IMG/VR virus record: IMGVR_UViG_3300042445_001212
Coordinates: 1 to 25,005 of that record
DNA from: a virus
DNA: 25,005 nucleotides
Direction: 5' to 3' (one strand)
The notes beneath the pieces are model-generated. The model was not told the origin of the DNA. It made no database searches and worked only from the letters and a program-made list of their open reading frames with translations. Both the position numbers and the translations under genes were made by a program. Below, one piece after another: positions 13,893 through 21,705 of this stretch (the stretch's first letter is position 1; the number at the start of each line of letters is the position of its first letter).

Positions 13893-13898
13893 TATAAT
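13893..13898 (+). promoter_or_regulatory. -10 box after the terminator
   Basis: TATAAT at 13893-13898 preceded by TG (no spacer base). No -35 visible because the terminator stem occupies that place. Predicted RNA start about 13905, only 4 nt before the ATG at 13909. Confidence 0.5.
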
Positions 13899-13908
13899 GG
13901 GAAGTAGT

Positions 13909-14604
13909 ATGGACGTAGTATATATTTGTAAACCAGGGGATAACGAAGAGCTAAGATACTCAATTAGATCTGTTGTTAAAAACTTACCACACGATAAAAT
14001 CTGGGTAGTTGGTGGAAAGCCAGGCTGGTATACTGGAAACCACATCCCTGTTAGTCAGAACAGATCAAAGTATGTCAATGCTAAAAATAATCTAAGAGCT
14101 ATATGTAACAGCCTTGAAATTTCAGAATCATTTATCTTAATGAATGATGATTTTTATATAATAAACAAAGTTGACACACTTCCAAATACCCATGGTGGTT
14201 ATTTATTAGACAAAATAAACAATTATAAAATAAACAATGGCCTTGATCCTAATATAAGTGTTTATGGTAGGATGCTAATAAAAACAGAATCATTAATTTA
14301 TCGTAAAATTAAAAATAAAGTTATAAATTATGAGCTTCACGTTCCAATGATTATGGAAAAGAAAAAGTTGTTAAAAATTATGTTATTGGATGGACTCTGG
14401 AGATCAGTCTATGGAAATTTTTATAATGTGGGTGGAATAGAAATGGATGATGTTAAGGTATATGGATTAAATTCCAAACAAAAATCATACGATATTACTA
14501 ACCTAAGATATGACTATCTGTCTAGTAGTGATGATTCGTTTAAAGAAATAAAAAAATTAATCCTAGATAATAGGTTTAGATCTAAGTCCGTCTATGAGAT
14601 TTAA
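13909..14604 (+). CDS. Stealth-like sugar-phosphate transferase / glycosyltransferase
   Basis: 231 residues from ATG 13909; upstream in-frame starts (TTG 13861, ATG 13897) lie in the terminator or -10 box and are rejected. The opening DVVYICKPGDNEELRYSIRS and the acidic motif FILMNDDFYI resemble conserved regions 1 and 2 of Stealth proteins (hexose-1-phosphate transferases for surface polysaccharide), though the protein is shorter than those. Sugar transfer to phage or host surface is inference. It runs convergently into the minus-strand GT4 gene and overlaps its 3' end by 42 nt. Confidence 0.6.
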   Translation: MDVVYICKPGDNEELRYSIRSVVKNLPHDKIWVVGGKPGWYTGNHIPVSQNRSKYVNAKNNLRAICNSLEISESFILMNDDFYIINKVDTLPNTHGGYLLDKINNYKINNGLDPNISVYGRMLIKTESLIYRKIKNKVINYELHVPMIMEKKKLLKIMLLDGLWRSVYGNFYNVGGIEMDDVKVYGLNSKQKSYDITNLRYDYLSSSDDSFKEIKKLILDNRFRSKSVYEI

Positions 14605-15624
14605 GTACTGTGGCTTTAGTTTTTCTATAGAAAAATTTTGTTGAGCTATCTCAAATGCTTGTTTTTTTAATTCATGTTTTAGATTACTATCTAAGCTAAT
14701 ATATTCATCAATCAACTTGGCCAAATTTCTAGGATCTGCTGAAAACAAAGCTATCTTGGTTTTAGCCATAAAGAATCCATCACCATTTGTTGCTGTAAGC
14801 CACTTACTTGGAAGAATTTGATTGTTTGGTGATATATCAGTCATAAAGACTGGCATTGCACTAAAAAGAGCTTCATTCATTGGAAGACAAAGTCCAGCAT
14901 ATTTACGAGGCAATACCATACCATCAAAACCATTATACATATCTTCACGATTAGCAGGATTGCCAACTTCAATCTTAAGCCTTGAATCTTTTGGTACTGT
15001 CTCTATTGGCGTTTGGCTTTGAATAACAAGTTCGTAGTCAGCCTTTGAGTATTTAAGCATAGCCATAATTGTTTCTGTACCGTTTCGATCACGTGCGGCT
15101 CTCCTGCCACCTATGTGTAGCAATCTATTGTGATCCTTAGATAGATTATTTTCTTTTATTTTGCTAAACAATAAATCATTGGTTGGTGGTGGTAAATGTA
15201 TAACCTTACATCTTTTACCAAACATAGACTTTACACGATCAATATTCCACAAACTTGGAGCAAGCAGAATATCTGGAAGTGGTGCTCTTGGAACAGAAAG
15301 ATTTTCAAACAACTCATAGTTATATTGTAAAATAGTTGTAATTCCCCGTGCTTTAGCCTTTAAGACTAGGGTATCGCTATAAAATACTTCACAACTTAAA
15401 ACAACGTCTAGTCCATTTAAAAATTCTTCAACAAGACTGTCTTCTGGGAATCCAAAACTGTTTATAACATTTCTTCCAGCATACCATTCTGGATGTTGTT
15501 TATTTTCATTAAAAGGTGTAGAGTCAATAAGAAGAATCTTTTCTGGGTTTAGCATTTCTACAAGTTCCCTTGTTTGATTTCCTAGTCCAGTATTGTCAGA
15601 CCTAGCAATAATTCCCAGACTCAT
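14563..15624 (-). CDS. GT4-type glycosyltransferase
   Basis: 353 residues, GT-B fold. N-terminal half includes SDNTGLGNQTREL (acceptor side), and the C-terminal half shows the typical donor-site order: RLLHIGGRRAARDRNGTE, ELVIQSQTP and DGMVLPRKYAGLCLPMNEAL, equivalent to the 'E-x7-E' region although the first Glu is not obvious. It is the last gene of a six-gene minus-strand operon and overlaps the preceding nucleotidyltransferase gene by 4 nt (ATGA). Likely sugar target: virion protein, DNA or host glycan; undetermined. Confidence 0.8.
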   Translation of the reverse strand: MSLGIIARSDNTGLGNQTRELVEMLNPEKILLIDSTPFNENKQHPEWYAGRNVINSFGFPEDSLVEEFLNGLDVVLSCEVFYSDTLVLKAKARGITTILQYNYELFENLSVPRAPLPDILLAPSLWNIDRVKSMFGKRCKVIHLPPPTNDLLFSKIKENNLSKDHNRLLHIGGRRAARDRNGTETIMAMLKYSKADYELVIQSQTPIETVPKDSRLKIEVGNPANREDMYNGFDGMVLPRKYAGLCLPMNEALFSAMPVFMTDISPNNQILPSKWLTATNGDGFFMAKTKIALFSADPRNLAKLIDEYISLDSNLKHELKKQAFEIAQQNFSIEKLKPQYLNLIDGLRSKPII

Positions 15625-16286
15625 AGATCCATCTCTTTATATAGTTGCTTCAATCCCTTTAGTGTTCCAATGTCCATATATTTGCCACCTGGCTTTACTG
15701 CTCTGATGTCAGCACTGTTGGATAACCATTCTTTTAGTTGTTTTCCAGGGTGGTCTAGAGTTGTGTCTAAGTGTTTAATCATGTCTTTACTAAACATCAT
15801 GGTTCCCCACATGTCTAGGTAATCACAATTTTCTACCTTATCTTCAGACTGAATCACTTTATTGCCAGACAATAATACCTGCCCAACACGACCCTTTAAC
15901 TCATCTGTGCATTCCCAAACGCCCAAGACTAAGTCGGCATCTGTCTCTTTCATCATTTCTTTATAAATGTTTACTGGTGTATTTATTATGTAGGTATCTG
16001 GCATACCAACAAGTATAGTATCGTTATAGTCACCAACCATAAACTTAATTGCATCAGACATTGTGGTAGGCTCACGAACAATTAGCTTAATGTTCATGTC
16101 CATATTTTGTACAATAGGAACCCACTCAGGCCTAGTTGATACACGAACTTCATCGCATACTTCTAGCATTTGTTCTACATGCCACTGAAGCAAGGATCTT
16201 TCATCGGAGATAGGTAAGCAAAATTTTGGTATACCCCCAATCCTAGATGCTTTTCCAGATGCTGGCAAAACTCCTATTGTATGCAT
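15621..16286 (-). CDS. Sugar nucleotidyltransferase (NTP-transferase family)
   Basis: 221 residues. It begins with TIGVLPASGKASRIGGIPK, a variant of the GxGxR-x-PK nucleotide-binding loop of sugar-1-phosphate nucleotidyltransferases (RmlA, GlmU type), followed by PISDERSLLQWHVEQML and the metal-site motif VGMPDTYI (Asp). It would make an NDP-sugar that the neighbouring transferases use. Shorter than RmlA, so probably the catalytic core only. It shares a 1-nt junction with the GT2 gene and a 4-nt overlap with the GT4 gene: one transcript. Confidence 0.85.
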   Translation of the reverse strand: MHTIGVLPASGKASRIGGIPKFCLPISDERSLLQWHVEQMLEVCDEVRVSTRPEWVPIVQNMDMNIKLIVREPTTMSDAIKFMVGDYNDTILVGMPDTYIINTPVNIYKEMMKETDADLVLGVWECTDELKGRVGQVLLSGNKVIQSEDKVENCDYLDMWGTMMFSKDMIKHLDTTLDHPGKQLKEWLSNSADIRAVKPGGKYMDIGTLKGLKQLYKEMDL

Positions 16287-17074
16287 TATTTCAACCCATA
16301 ATTTTTCTTTAAAGTTGCTATATCATTTATTGGCCAATAGTCCAAAGATTTTGTTGGATCATTGAATGGATATTTATATTCTCCCCAACCTTCTCTTGTC
16401 CTGTCTCCACCCCATTTAGATTTAAAGTAATCATGAACACCATCAATATTTATTTTTAGTCCATCTATTGTTGCACCGCCATCTACTTGACATATGACAT
16501 CAACTTCTGCTGCTTCAGCACTAATTCTCATTACATAACTTATTGGAGCATTAGGATGTGGAAAATAATCACGCCAAGAAACTGAAACATCTGATTCAGG
16601 ATCATTTATTAACTGCTCTTCAAGCAATAAACACCTATGATCCCAGTCACAATCATCAAAGTTATATGGATAAAAGTTTTCATCAAAGTATCCAATTGCA
16701 CTAACTAATTTTTTGTTTATTCCACAAAGATGCCATCCGTGTTGTGTTCTAAACATTACACCATTAAACCCTTTAAGCATTTCAATGATGTGTGAAAAAG
16801 GCTGATTAAACAACATCGAAGACGAAACAACAAAAGTCCAATCGTGATTCTTTTTTAATGCTATATTCCAGGCTCTTGCTAAACCAATGTTTTCTGACTG
16901 ATACTCTACTTGAAAGCCATATTGCTTTTCAAATACTTCACATTCTCTATTACCGCTGTTATCTATAAGCAAAACATTTTTATCTTTTATAGATTCCAGG
17001 CATTTATATATTCGATCTGTTACTCTATAAATAGGTATACAAATTAAATAATCAATATTAGTATCTGTTTCCAT
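16286..17074 (-). CDS. GT2-type glycosyltransferase
   Basis: 262 residues, GT-A fold: YLICIPIYRVTDRIYKCLES, VLLIDNSGN, SENIGLARAWNIAL (donor-binding) and FVVSSSMLF where the DxD normally sits (here SSS, so the metal motif is altered), then GYFDENFYPYNFDDCDWDHR, the usual acceptor-side 'ED/DD-x-D' region. Start ATG 17074 has the strongest ribosome binding site of the operon (GAGGAGG, 8 nt upstream) and overlaps the methyltransferase end by 17 nt. The lost DxD may mean another nucleophile geometry or a changed activity. Confidence 0.8.
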   Translation of the reverse strand: METDTNIDYLICIPIYRVTDRIYKCLESIKDKNVLLIDNSGNRECEVFEKQYGFQVEYQSENIGLARAWNIALKKNHDWTFVVSSSMLFNQPFSHIIEMLKGFNGVMFRTQHGWHLCGINKKLVSAIGYFDENFYPYNFDDCDWDHRCLLLEEQLINDPESDVSVSWRDYFPHPNAPISYVMRISAEAAEVDVICQVDGGATIDGLKINIDGVHDYFKSKWGGDRTREGWGEYKYPFNDPTKSLDYWPINDIATLKKNYGLK

Positions 17075-17750
17075 AGATATATCCTCCTCTTTCAGGGCTT
17101 CCTAAAATTTCTAAGCCAAACTGCTTAGCTAATTTCTCAACCATGATTCCAAATTTGCCGTCAAAAGACTTATCAAACTCAAGCACTAGATAATTAATTT
17201 TTGCAAGTATTTTTTCGGGGGCATTAATTATAAGATCAAACTCTGCACCCTCAATGTCAATCTTCATAACGTCAACATGCTTAATGTTATTCTCTTTAAA
17301 CAGCTTTTCCAATGTGATTGCCTGGATCTTTGTTTGCCCAACACCTTCGATTTCAAAAATGCTGCTATTTCCACCACGATTAGTTATTAAAACTTCTTTA
17401 TTCTCGTGCCAAATTGCTTTATTAATAACGAAAACATTCTCTACTGGATTGTCTTCTATGTTTTTCTGCAAAAGAATTAGATTATGTGGCTCAGGCTCAA
17501 TAGCAAAGACCCTGATCTTTCTTTTTCTATCTTTATTAAAGTTGTCAACAAAAAGACTTACGGAGCCAACGTTGGCACCAATATCAACAAAAACAGCATT
17601 TTTATTTTTAGCAAAGTGCCATTGATGAATTCTATAAACGTTTTCAGTCCAAGTTTCTTCAATAACCTTCCAGTCCAGGTCGTGATCATCGCTTGGATCA
17701 TGCTCTTCATCTCGCAAATTAAAGACATAGCCGTTAGTTTCTAAAATCAT
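17058..17750 (-). CDS. FkbM-family SAM-dependent methyltransferase
   Basis: 230 residues from ATG 17750, which forms an ATGA overlap with the stop of the upstream gene and has AAGGA upstream; an earlier in-frame ATG (17780) would overlap more. SAM-binding motif FVDIGANVGS (54-63), acidic ribose contact in FAIEPEP (E85) and the family hallmark KIDIEGAE (163-170). FkbM enzymes O-methylate sugars or polyketides, so with the adjacent glycosyltransferases it probably methylates a sugar. Confidence 0.9.
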   Translation of the reverse strand: MILETNGYVFNLRDEEHDPSDDHDLDWKVIEETWTENVYRIHQWHFAKNKNAVFVDIGANVGSVSLFVDNFNKDRKRKIRVFAIEPEPHNLILLQKNIEDNPVENVFVINKAIWHENKEVLITNRGGNSSIFEIEGVGQTKIQAITLEKLFKENNIKHVDVMKIDIEGAEFDLIINAPEKILAKINYLVLEFDKSFDGKFGIMVEKLAKQFGLEILGSPERGGYIYGNRY

Positions 17751-18688
17751 AAATTTAATTCCTTTAAGATGTGCTGCCACCTATTCTTATAAGTATAGTT
17801 GGCCTTAACCAGCTCATGGCCAGACCTTCTAATCTTTTCACGCTCTTCATCATGCTCTAGGTAATAATCTACTAACTGCTGCAATTGATCCAAGTTGTTA
17901 TACTCATAAAAAACTAGATGCTTCTTATCTTCAAACTCTCTTTCAAGACCTTTTATATAAGGGTGAATTAAAAATCCACCACGACCAATGGTTTCATAAA
18001 TTCTATCCGACCAATAGTCTGGGTAGACAAACTCTGGGCATAAAGCATCTCCAACTACCACCTTTGTGGAGGCATAAAGATTGTTTAGGTCCTGCCCCCT
18101 TACAGTTCCTAGCCCTTCTCTTCCATATAGGTTAAATCTTGCACCATAAGTCTGACTTAAAAAATTAATAAGTTTCGGTCTATATGGCCACTCTGGATGA
18201 TAAGTTTTGCTTCCGACAAAGATAACTTCTTCTTTTGCAATAGCTGGTGTATAGTTACATTCCTTATCATAAACTCCAGCTGGCAGGTAATGTCCTTTTA
18301 CAGATGTTTTTTTATTAAACCAATCAGCCATTTTACTATCTACAGTAAAGAAATGATCTATAAATTGATACACTGGTTTACGCAACAAATCTTTTTCTCT
18401 ACCTAGCCCAAACCAAAGATCTAAGTGGTAGGTCATGCTAGGAACTTTGTTTGCTTTTAACTCAAGTAAAACATCTTGCATGGTAAGTCTTCCTGGGGTG
18501 TTCCAGCCGTGCGTGTGAACCCAAATAAAAAGGTTGCTTTCTTTTGCACTTTGAAAGACTGTTTCAGAGTTTGCTTCACTTTCTTGTAGCCTAACTACTT
18601 CGTGGCCCAAAGACTCTAGAGTTTTTGAATGGTGGGATTCGCTACTAAAATCTACTCGAAAATTTCCTAAGAATGTTATCTTTGCCAT
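17747..18688 (-). CDS. CgeB-like glycosyltransferase
   Basis: 313 residues, GT-B type. The C-terminal half has the CgeB/Glyco_trans_1_2 pattern: VVVGDALCPEFVYPDYWSDR, RIYETIGRGGFLIHPYIKG and LVFYEYNNLDQLQQLVDYYL, followed by a helical end (REKIRRSGHELV). N-terminal half: KITFLGNFR and WVHTHGWNTPGR. Such proteins are frequent in large actinophages next to glycan genes. AGAGG is upstream of the ATG; 14 nt separate it from the membrane-protein gene, and its stop overlaps the methyltransferase start. Confidence 0.85.
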   Translation of the reverse strand: MAKITFLGNFRVDFSSESHHSKTLESLGHEVVRLQESEANSETVFQSAKESNLFIWVHTHGWNTPGRLTMQDVLLELKANKVPSMTYHLDLWFGLGREKDLLRKPVYQFIDHFFTVDSKMADWFNKKTSVKGHYLPAGVYDKECNYTPAIAKEEVIFVGSKTYHPEWPYRPKLINFLSQTYGARFNLYGREGLGTVRGQDLNNLYASTKVVVGDALCPEFVYPDYWSDRIYETIGRGGFLIHPYIKGLEREFEDKKHLVFYEYNNLDQLQQLVDYYLEHDEEREKIRRSGHELVKANYTYKNRWQHILKELNL

Positions 18689-18702
18689 ACTAGCCTCTTA
18701 CG

Positions 18703-19293
18703 CTACAGGCGTATTGCCTTAGCAAATACAACTCTAGACGCCATCTTAGAAGCGGCAATGATTGCAATTGGTGCAGCAATGCTAAGGGTTGTTCCTGCCC
18801 ACATACGTGGTTCCAGGTATTCCCAACCCCAAAAATCTAAGGTATGAAAAGCGTTTGCCAAAACAGCAATGCCACCAAACATAAGCATTCCAAGAACAGC
18901 TCCAAAAGTTTTTTCTGGCTTGCCTTCTTCTGTAAGTCGAGAAGCAAGAACTAAATATGCGACTAAGAACAGTAAATACATAAGCTCAATAAAGAAAAAG
19001 AATAGTCCAGCCATCCAGTCCTGAGAAAGTCCAACAAATTCTGCAACAGCTGTAATACCATTAAAAGAAACAATGGCAGAAGAAATAAAAGCAAATCCAA
19101 TTCCAATCAACCATGACCAGAGAATTATCTTTTGATCAATCTGAATTTTTGGAGCACGTTTTGATTCTTGAAGCTCGTATCTCTGACGTTTGGAATCTTC
19201 TACACGTATCACAGTGGCCTCCTGGCCCCCAGTATAATTGGCTCTTTCAGCAAGCATTCGCTGCCTTGCTCTAAATGACATTGGATTACTCAT
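18703..19293 (-). CDS. Four-helix membrane protein
   Basis: 196 residues. A basic, soluble N-terminus (about 1-50, RARQRMLAERANYTGG) precedes four hydrophobic segments at about 56-78, 95-118, 130-150 and 165-185. It is the first gene of the minus-strand sugar operon; the promoter at 19303-19331 lies just upstream and the ATG (19293) is only 9 nt after the -10 box, giving a leader of about 3 nt. No family recognised. A role in anchoring or exporting the operon's product is inference. Confidence 0.7.
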   Translation of the reverse strand: MSNPMSFRARQRMLAERANYTGGQEATVIRVEDSKRQRYELQESKRAPKIQIDQKIILWSWLIGIGFAFISSAIVSFNGITAVAEFVGLSQDWMAGLFFFFIELMYLLFLVAYLVLASRLTEEGKPEKTFGAVLGMLMFGGIAVLANAFHTLDFWGWEYLEPRMWAGTTLSIAAPIAIIAASKMASRVVFAKAIRL

Positions 19294-19302
19294 AATGCAT
19301 CA

Positions 19303-19331
19303 ATTATACCACTAAAAGGTGTCAATGACAA
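19303..19331 (-). promoter_or_regulatory. Minus-strand promoter of the sugar operon
   Basis: Read on the minus strand: TTGTCA (19331-19326), 17-bp spacer, extended -10 TGgTATAAT ending at 19303. It is divergent from the hsp20 copy-2 promoter. Palindromes in the shared region include GTCAaTGAC (19321-19329) and AGCATA (19331-19336)/TATGCT (19342-19347), candidate operators. Confidence 0.7.
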
Positions 19332-19343
19332 GCATAGAACATA

Positions 19344-19409
19344 TGCTATAATTATTAGGCCTGCCCAATTGGGGGGCATTAACTCGCTTAATACAAGGAG
19401 ATGATATAC
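19344..19409 (+). promoter_or_regulatory. Promoter and structured leader of the second hsp20 gene
   Basis: Extended -10 TGcTATAAT (19344-19352); predicted RNA start 19359, where a hairpin begins: GCCT-[bulged G]-CCC (19359-19367) pairs with GGG-GGGC (19371-19377) around AATT. ACTCGCT follows, then AAGGAG (19395-19400), 9 nt from the ATG at 19410. The layout repeats that of 7930-7997. Confidence 0.6.
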
Positions 19410-19799
19410 ATGGTTATTACAACACCATTTGCAGGATTTGGTCTAGATATTGACAAATTCTTTAGCACAACACCAGCAGCAAACACCTACCCACCATACA
19501 ACGTTGTCAGGATTGACGACGACAAGATTGTGATGGAGTTTGCGGTAGCTGGATTCAAGAAGAACGAGATCAGTATTACTACTGAGAAAAATGTTCTATC
19601 TATAAAAGCAGAAAGGCCAGACGCTGACGATAAGAAATACCTACACAAGGGTATTGCTGCTCGTAAGTTTACTCGCTCATTCTCACTACCCGAATACTAT
19701 GAAGTAGATTTGGCTAAGTTTGAAGACGGCATTCTGTATGTTCATTTAGTAAGAAACATCCCAGAAGAGAAAAAACCAAAATCAATTAAGATTGGTTAA
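19410..19799 (+). CDS. hsp20: Small heat-shock protein (Hsp20/alpha-crystallin), copy 2
   Basis: 129 residues from ATG 19410; the in-frame ATG at 19401 touches the Shine-Dalgarno and is rejected. The alpha-crystallin domain (MEFAVAGFKKNEISI, GIAARKFTRSF, LPEYYEVD, DGILYVHLVRN) is nearly identical to copy 1 over long runs, while the N-terminal arms differ (AGFGLDIDKFFSTTPA). The C-terminal I-x-I motif is IKI. Different N-terminal arms suggest different clients or co-assembly of mixed oligomers. Confidence 0.95.
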   Translation: MVITTPFAGFGLDIDKFFSTTPAANTYPPYNVVRIDDDKIVMEFAVAGFKKNEISITTEKNVLSIKAERPDADDKKYLHKGIAARKFTRSFSLPEYYEVDLAKFEDGILYVHLVRNIPEEKKPKSIKIG

Positions 19800-19815
19800 A
19801 AACGATGATATCCTT

Positions 19816-19848
19816 TAGGTAGCTTAACTTTCCAAGGACCGCTACCTA
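19816..19848 (+). terminator. Hairpin after hsp20 copy 2
   Basis: TAGGTAGC (19816-19823) pairs perfectly with GCTACCTA (19841-19848) around a 17-nt loop. There is no T run after it, so it may be a non-canonical terminator or an RNA element. No counterpart after copy 1. Confidence 0.45.
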
Positions 19849-19852
19849 GGAG

Positions 19853-19883
19853 ACAACCTGGGCACGTTGCTAAAAGGCCCACA
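19853..19883 (+). other. Conserved hairpin element downstream of hsp20, copy 2
   Basis: ACAACCTGGGCACGTTGCTAAAAGGCCCA: TGGGC pairs with GCCCA. Compared with the copy at 8398 the second base pair of the stem is G-C instead of A-U, a compensatory change, and one loop base differs. The extended -10 of the next gene lies 13-15 nt downstream in both places. Confidence 0.65.
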
Positions 19884-19893
19884 ACAATACATA

Positions 19894-19902
19894 TGATATA
19901 AT
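19894..19902 (+). promoter_or_regulatory. Extended -10 of a leaderless gene
   Basis: TGaTATAAT ending at 19902, 6 nt before ATG 19909. Identical spacing to the promoter of its paralogue at 10333. Confidence 0.65.
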
Positions 19903-19908
19903 GGCTAT

Positions 19909-21081
19909 ATGCCATATCATGTTGGAGAAAAGGGATCTTACGGTTGCTCAGGCTACCCTGCCCTTAAAGACGATGGAACTGTAATGGGTTGCCACACTAC
20001 AGCCGAAGAAGCTGCTAATCAAATTTATGCAATCAATCAGTCTGAGGGAAATATTGAAGCTGGTGTTGGAATTACTAATCCAGAAGAATGGCCTATGGAT
20101 AAAGCAGAGACTGATAGAAATGGTATGGGTTCCAAAATTGGTCAGCCAGAGCCAGCCTCTAAAAAACCTTCTGCACTAAAAGATCCTAAGAAAAAACCAA
20201 AGAATAGAGTTGGTGGTGCTGGTGGAGATTCTGCTGGTGCAATCTCAACTACAAATGGTGGAACATCTATGGGAACTAAGGCAGACGAGAAGGTTGCCCC
20301 TTGCTGGGATGGATACACTCAGAGGGGAATGAAGCCAGGGGACAATGGTCGCATGGTTCCTAACTGTATTCCAGTTTCTAAAGCAGAAGCTCGCATTACT
20401 GAGGGAGACTTCGTAAGTGCAAGGACCGTAGAAGGTATGATCATTGGTCAGGTAGAGCACATTATGCGTGAAGGCGGCAGATATGGCGAGCCAGGAAACC
20501 CTTACTCTATTGAGTCTACTCCAGAAAATCCAGCGGTAGCTATTAGAATTTTAGAAGAAGACAATGGAATCTACGAATACGACGATGAAATGTACTACTA
20601 CACACCATACTCAATTGGTGCATTGATGTCAGACGTCGAAAGAATTAACATGCCAAACATCAGTATGGAAGATTATGAGGATGGTAAATATGATGAATAC
20701 ATGGACAAAGCTGAAGGCTACTCTCCTCCTGCTGGGGCTAGGGCTGCTGCTCGTAGGGCTATCAAGTTCAAAGAAGACGGCAAAGCAACAGGAGCAGGAA
20801 CTGCAGTTGGATGGACTAGAGCTAGACAATTGGCTAATGGAGAGACACTCTCGCTAAGCACAGTTAAGCGTATGTATTCCTACTTCTCTCGTCACGAAGT
20901 AGACAAGAAGGGTAAGGATTGGGGAAACCAGGCTAATCCTTCTAATGGATACATTATGTGGCTAGCGTGGGGTGGAGATGCGGGATACTCTTGGTCTCGC
21001 AAAATCTCTCAAAGAGAAGCAGACAAAGCTCTATTTTCTGACTTTGGTAAAGATTATACCTCAGTAACAAGACTAATTTAG
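19909..21081 (+). CDS. Multi-domain phage protein (paralogue B of 10348)
   Basis: 390 residues. Residues 1-50 are a small Cys/His domain (PYHVGEKGSYGCSGYPALK, MGCHTTAEEAANQIYA) also met at the ends of phage head proteins; residues about 131-156 hold PCWDGYTQRGMKPGDNGR with VPNCIPV; residues about 162-245 are the SH3/tudor-like unit (TEGDFVSARTVEGMIIGQVE); residues about 268-370 are the domain GARAAARRAIKF, YFSRHEVDKKGKDWG, WLAWGGDAGYSWSR. It lacks the DUF2945-like end of paralogue A. Virion association is inferred from where such domains occur. Leaderless. Confidence 0.75.
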   Translation: MPYHVGEKGSYGCSGYPALKDDGTVMGCHTTAEEAANQIYAINQSEGNIEAGVGITNPEEWPMDKAETDRNGMGSKIGQPEPASKKPSALKDPKKKPKNRVGGAGGDSAGAISTTNGGTSMGTKADEKVAPCWDGYTQRGMKPGDNGRMVPNCIPVSKAEARITEGDFVSARTVEGMIIGQVEHIMREGGRYGEPGNPYSIESTPENPAVAIRILEEDNGIYEYDDEMYYYTPYSIGALMSDVERINMPNISMEDYEDGKYDEYMDKAEGYSPPAGARAAARRAIKFKEDGKATGAGTAVGWTRARQLANGETLSLSTVKRMYSYFSRHEVDKKGKDWGNQANPSNGYIMWLAWGGDAGYSWSRKISQREADKALFSDFGKDYTSVTRLI

Positions 21082-21083
21082 TT

Positions 21084-21488
21084 TTACTTCATGTCGATTA
21101 AGTATCGAACATTATCAATAAAGCCAGCTCTAATTGCTGCTTTCAGCATCTTATGAGAAGATGATCCGTACTTAGGTAAGTCTGAGAAGTAAACGATATA
21201 CTGGGTGTCTGGGTTTAAAGATTTAATCAAAGCTGCGTTGGCTATAGCTTTCTTTACGTTGTCTGTTCTCTTAGCTCCAGGACGCTTCTTCTCCCCCTGC
21301 AAACCACCCTTAGCTTCAACATAAACCTGAGTTCCTCTATTGTCATAGGCAAAATCAACTTCACAGCCAGTATCCTCTACGATAACATTCTTAGTTATGT
21401 TGGTTGTTCCAAATCTAGATAGGTCTATCAGGACCTTAGACTCAAACTCATCTCCAGAACGTTTAGACTCTGACTGAAAGTTGATCAT
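21084..21488 (-). CDS. PD-(D/E)XK nuclease-like protein
   Basis: 134 residues. E14 in SGDEFESKV (helix), then CEVDFAYDN with D45 and VYVEAKGG with E58 and K60, the D-x12-E-x-K core of PD-(D/E)XK nucleases, followed by a basic segment GEKKRPGAKR that could hold DNA. A Holliday-junction or single-domain restriction-type activity are possible; the sequence does not decide. It overlaps the small gene at 21485 by ATGA and ends 2 nt from the convergent paralogue B. Confidence 0.8.
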   Translation of the reverse strand: MINFQSESKRSGDEFESKVLIDLSRFGTTNITKNVIVEDTGCEVDFAYDNRGTQVYVEAKGGLQGEKKRPGAKRTDNVKKAIANAALIKSLNPDTQYIVYFSDLPKYGSSSHKMLKAAIRAGFIDNVRYLIDMK

Positions 21489-21670
21489 GTTTCTTCAGAC
21501 ATTCTATTGATACCAGCAATATATCCAGCCTGCCAAGCCTTTATCTCTGGCTCTGAGGGCAGTTCTTGAAGCGTCTCAATATACTCTTGCATATCTACCT
21601 TAGCTTTTTTAATGATAGATGCTGTCTGCCTGTCTAGCTTTCGCTTCTCTTGTCTTTCAAGTTTACTCAT
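21485..21670 (-). CDS. Small helical protein
   Basis: 61 residues from ATG 21670. The promoter dictates this start: TATCAT ends exactly 6 nt before it, whereas the in-frame TTG at 21676 would be upstream of the RNA start. Basic N-terminus (KLERQEKRKLDRQT) and a long amphipathic helix; IKAWQAGYIAGINRM is a conserved-looking end. It overlaps the nuclease gene by 4 nt, so the two are co-translated. Unknown function; possibly a partner of the nuclease. Confidence 0.7.
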   Translation of the reverse strand: MSKLERQEKRKLDRQTASIIKKAKVDMQEYIETLQELPSEPEIKAWQAGYIAGINRMSEET

Positions 21671-21676
21671 GAACAA

Positions 21677-21705
21677 ATGATACCAGCAAAATGGCGGTAT
21701 GTCAA
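21677..21705 (-). promoter_or_regulatory. Minus-strand consensus promoter, leaderless
   Basis: TTGACA (21705-21700), 17-bp spacer, extended TGgTATCAT (ending 21677), then 6 nt to ATG 21670. Its -35 lies in the stop region of the 39-residue gene upstream. Confidence 0.8.
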
